This document shows, one piece after another, positions 13,391 to 14,169 of a stretch of 14,169 bases of DNA (positions are counted from its first letter, which is position 1; every line of letters begins with the position of its first letter). Origin of the DNA: Candidatus Aegiribacteria sp. Its GTDB lineage: Bacteria; Fermentibacterota; Fermentibacteria; Fermentibacterales; JCC-6. A program made the position numbers and the translations under genes. The notes under the pieces were generated by a model. That model searched no databases. It had not been told where the DNA came from and saw nothing but the letters and a program-made list of their open reading frames with translations. The stretch covers positions 1 through 14,169 of the forward strand of contig DAOWFD010000015.1 of the NCBI GenBank assembly GCA_030638185.1, written 5' to 3'.

Positions 13391-14169
13391 TCAGCTGTTT
13401 CCGAACCATTTCCATGCAGGAAGAATTTCTATCTCCAGACCATCCCTGATGATATTGCTTTCCTCGTGAAGGGTTACTATCAGTCTTCGCGCTTTTCTTG
13501 TATCAGCTGCCAGAGCTCTTGACTCTCTTTCCAGAACATTCTGTTCGTCAAGTTTCGAGCAGACCTGCATCAGTATCTGTTCACCCGATCCATCCCTGAA
13601 CGAAAAGTCGATCTCGAATCCATTTTTCAGCATCACATATGATGGTGTACAGCCTCGTCTGCGGAGTTCCACGAATACCGCGTCTTCCAGTGCTCTTCCC
13701 AGTCCCCATCCACCGCATTGTCCCACAAAAGCGTTTACAATCCCTGGATCGATTGCATAGACTTTCCTGGGGTTTGTCATCCTCCTCCGTTCACTTGCTG
13801 TCTCAATGAACATGCTCTCCACCAGATATGCGTCCTCAAGATAACCCAGATAATCATGAACGGTATTCTTCGAGCAATGCAGACCGTTTGATCTGGCCTC
13901 TTTGAAGATGCGATTTACGGAGATTCTGCAGCTGCAGGATACAAGTAATCTCCGGACTACATATTTAAGCAGGGTGATGTTCGTCACGCCCCAGCGGTCT
14001 ACTACATCCCTGAATATCACTGTATTCACATAACTCTGAAGAAGCTGACGATGGAACATGTCTTCCAGTGGAAGAGCCGCGGGGAAGCCCCCGGTATCCA
14101 GGTATTCCAGAAAGGATTTCTCCATTATTGGGCGCGTGGAGTCTTCGGGATACCTTTCCGGGGACAATC
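13391..14169 (-). CDS. C-terminal part of an AAA_14/DUF4143 ATPase (N-terminus beyond window)
   Basis: The frame is open from the right edge to the stop at 13391. It shows the family's middle and end: FLEYLDTGGFPAAL, LLQSYVNTVIFRDVVDRWGV (the helix after the ATPase domain), a winged-helix-like part with KNTVHDYLGYLEDAYLV, KVYAIDPGIVNAF, then LEDAVFVELRRRG and GFEIDFSFRDG. The last pieces correspond to the nuclease-like DUF4143 core (E, then E-x-D-F), ending in LIVTLHEE and EILPAWKWF. The Walker motifs should lie right of the window. These proteins are common, often multi-copy, and their role is not established; some are suspected mobile or defence-associated ATPases. It is much diverged from the two DUF4143 remnants above and looks intact as far as visible. 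Confidence 0.82.
   Translation of the reverse strand, partial: LSPERYPEDSTRPIMEKSFLEYLDTGGFPAALPLEDMFHRQLLQSYVNTVIFRDVVDRWGVTNITLLKYVVRRLLVSCSCRISVNRIFKEARSNGLHCSKNTVHDYLGYLEDAYLVESMFIETASERRRMTNPRKVYAIDPGIVNAFVGQCGGWGLGRALEDAVFVELRRRGCTPSYVMLKNGFEIDFSFRDGSGEQILMQVCSKLDEQNVLERESRALAADTRKARRLIVTLHEESNIIRDGLEIEILPAWKWFGNS

Noticed and set aside
1..14169. CRISPR array, tRNA, rRNA or insertion sequence
   Set aside because: No regularly spaced repeats, no cloverleaf or rRNA segment recognised, and no transposase frame on either strand, although remnants suggest past mobility.

Overview
The window looks like a metagenomic contig from a Gram-negative bacterium of the FCB side of the tree. Three things suggest this: many exported or lipid-anchored proteins of unknown function, a secreted protein with a Por-secretion/FlgD-like C-terminal tail, and several AAA ATPase/DUF4143 gene remnants. 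The style resembles candidate phyla such as Fermentibacterota, but that is an impression and was not tested. Base composition is moderate, except for the first ~180 bases, which are about 64% G+C by my count. I see no rRNA, tRNA, CRISPR array or transposase.

Layout. 1-1352 (-): SNF2-type helicase with an N-terminal SWIM zinc finger. It runs off the left edge, and its last ~60 codons look like a phage portal protein instead. 1410-2812: mostly decayed DNA, with a frameshifted remnant upstream of the helicase and the C-terminal half of an AAA/DUF4143 ATPase carrying an in-frame TAG. 2882-3722: small genes, namely a composite ORF that joins an AbiEi-antitoxin-like piece to an APS-kinase-like tail, a 44-residue membrane protein, and an 81-residue hypothetical. 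3908-5614 (+): large lipoprotein with a pseudopilin-like C-terminal module. 5625-6500 (-): secreted protein, complete from signal peptide to C-terminal tail but interrupted by one in-frame TGA. 6811-7508: AbiEi N-terminal remnant with repeats upstream, a small ORF and a strong hairpin. 7523-8242 (-): SIMPL-domain exported protein. 8420-10440: AAA_14 Walker-B remnant, an exported protein, a truncated HAD hydrolase start, a small lipoprotein, and a C-terminal remnant of an archaeal-type ATPase. 10513-13001: convergent pair of an SGNH-like membrane-anchored protein and an MBOAT O-acyltransferase. 13244-14169: a second DUF4143 remnant and the C-terminal part of a DUF4143 ATPase that runs off the right edge.

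How the genes fit together. The one clear functional pairing is the SGNH-like protein with the MBOAT protein, a common arrangement for O-acetylation of envelope polysaccharides. The 8562-10203 genes form a short co-directional run whose HAD member is broken. The rest is best read as an accessory region. Fragments of at least five ATPase genes and two AbiEi-type antitoxin genes lie between intact envelope genes, and in two places an intact gene starts on the strand opposite an ATPase remnant. I did not find a convincing complete novel system. The observations most worth a check are the in-frame TGA with a hairpin just downstream, the helicase/portal junction, the composite AbiEi/CysC ORF and the dispersed 24-base repeat.
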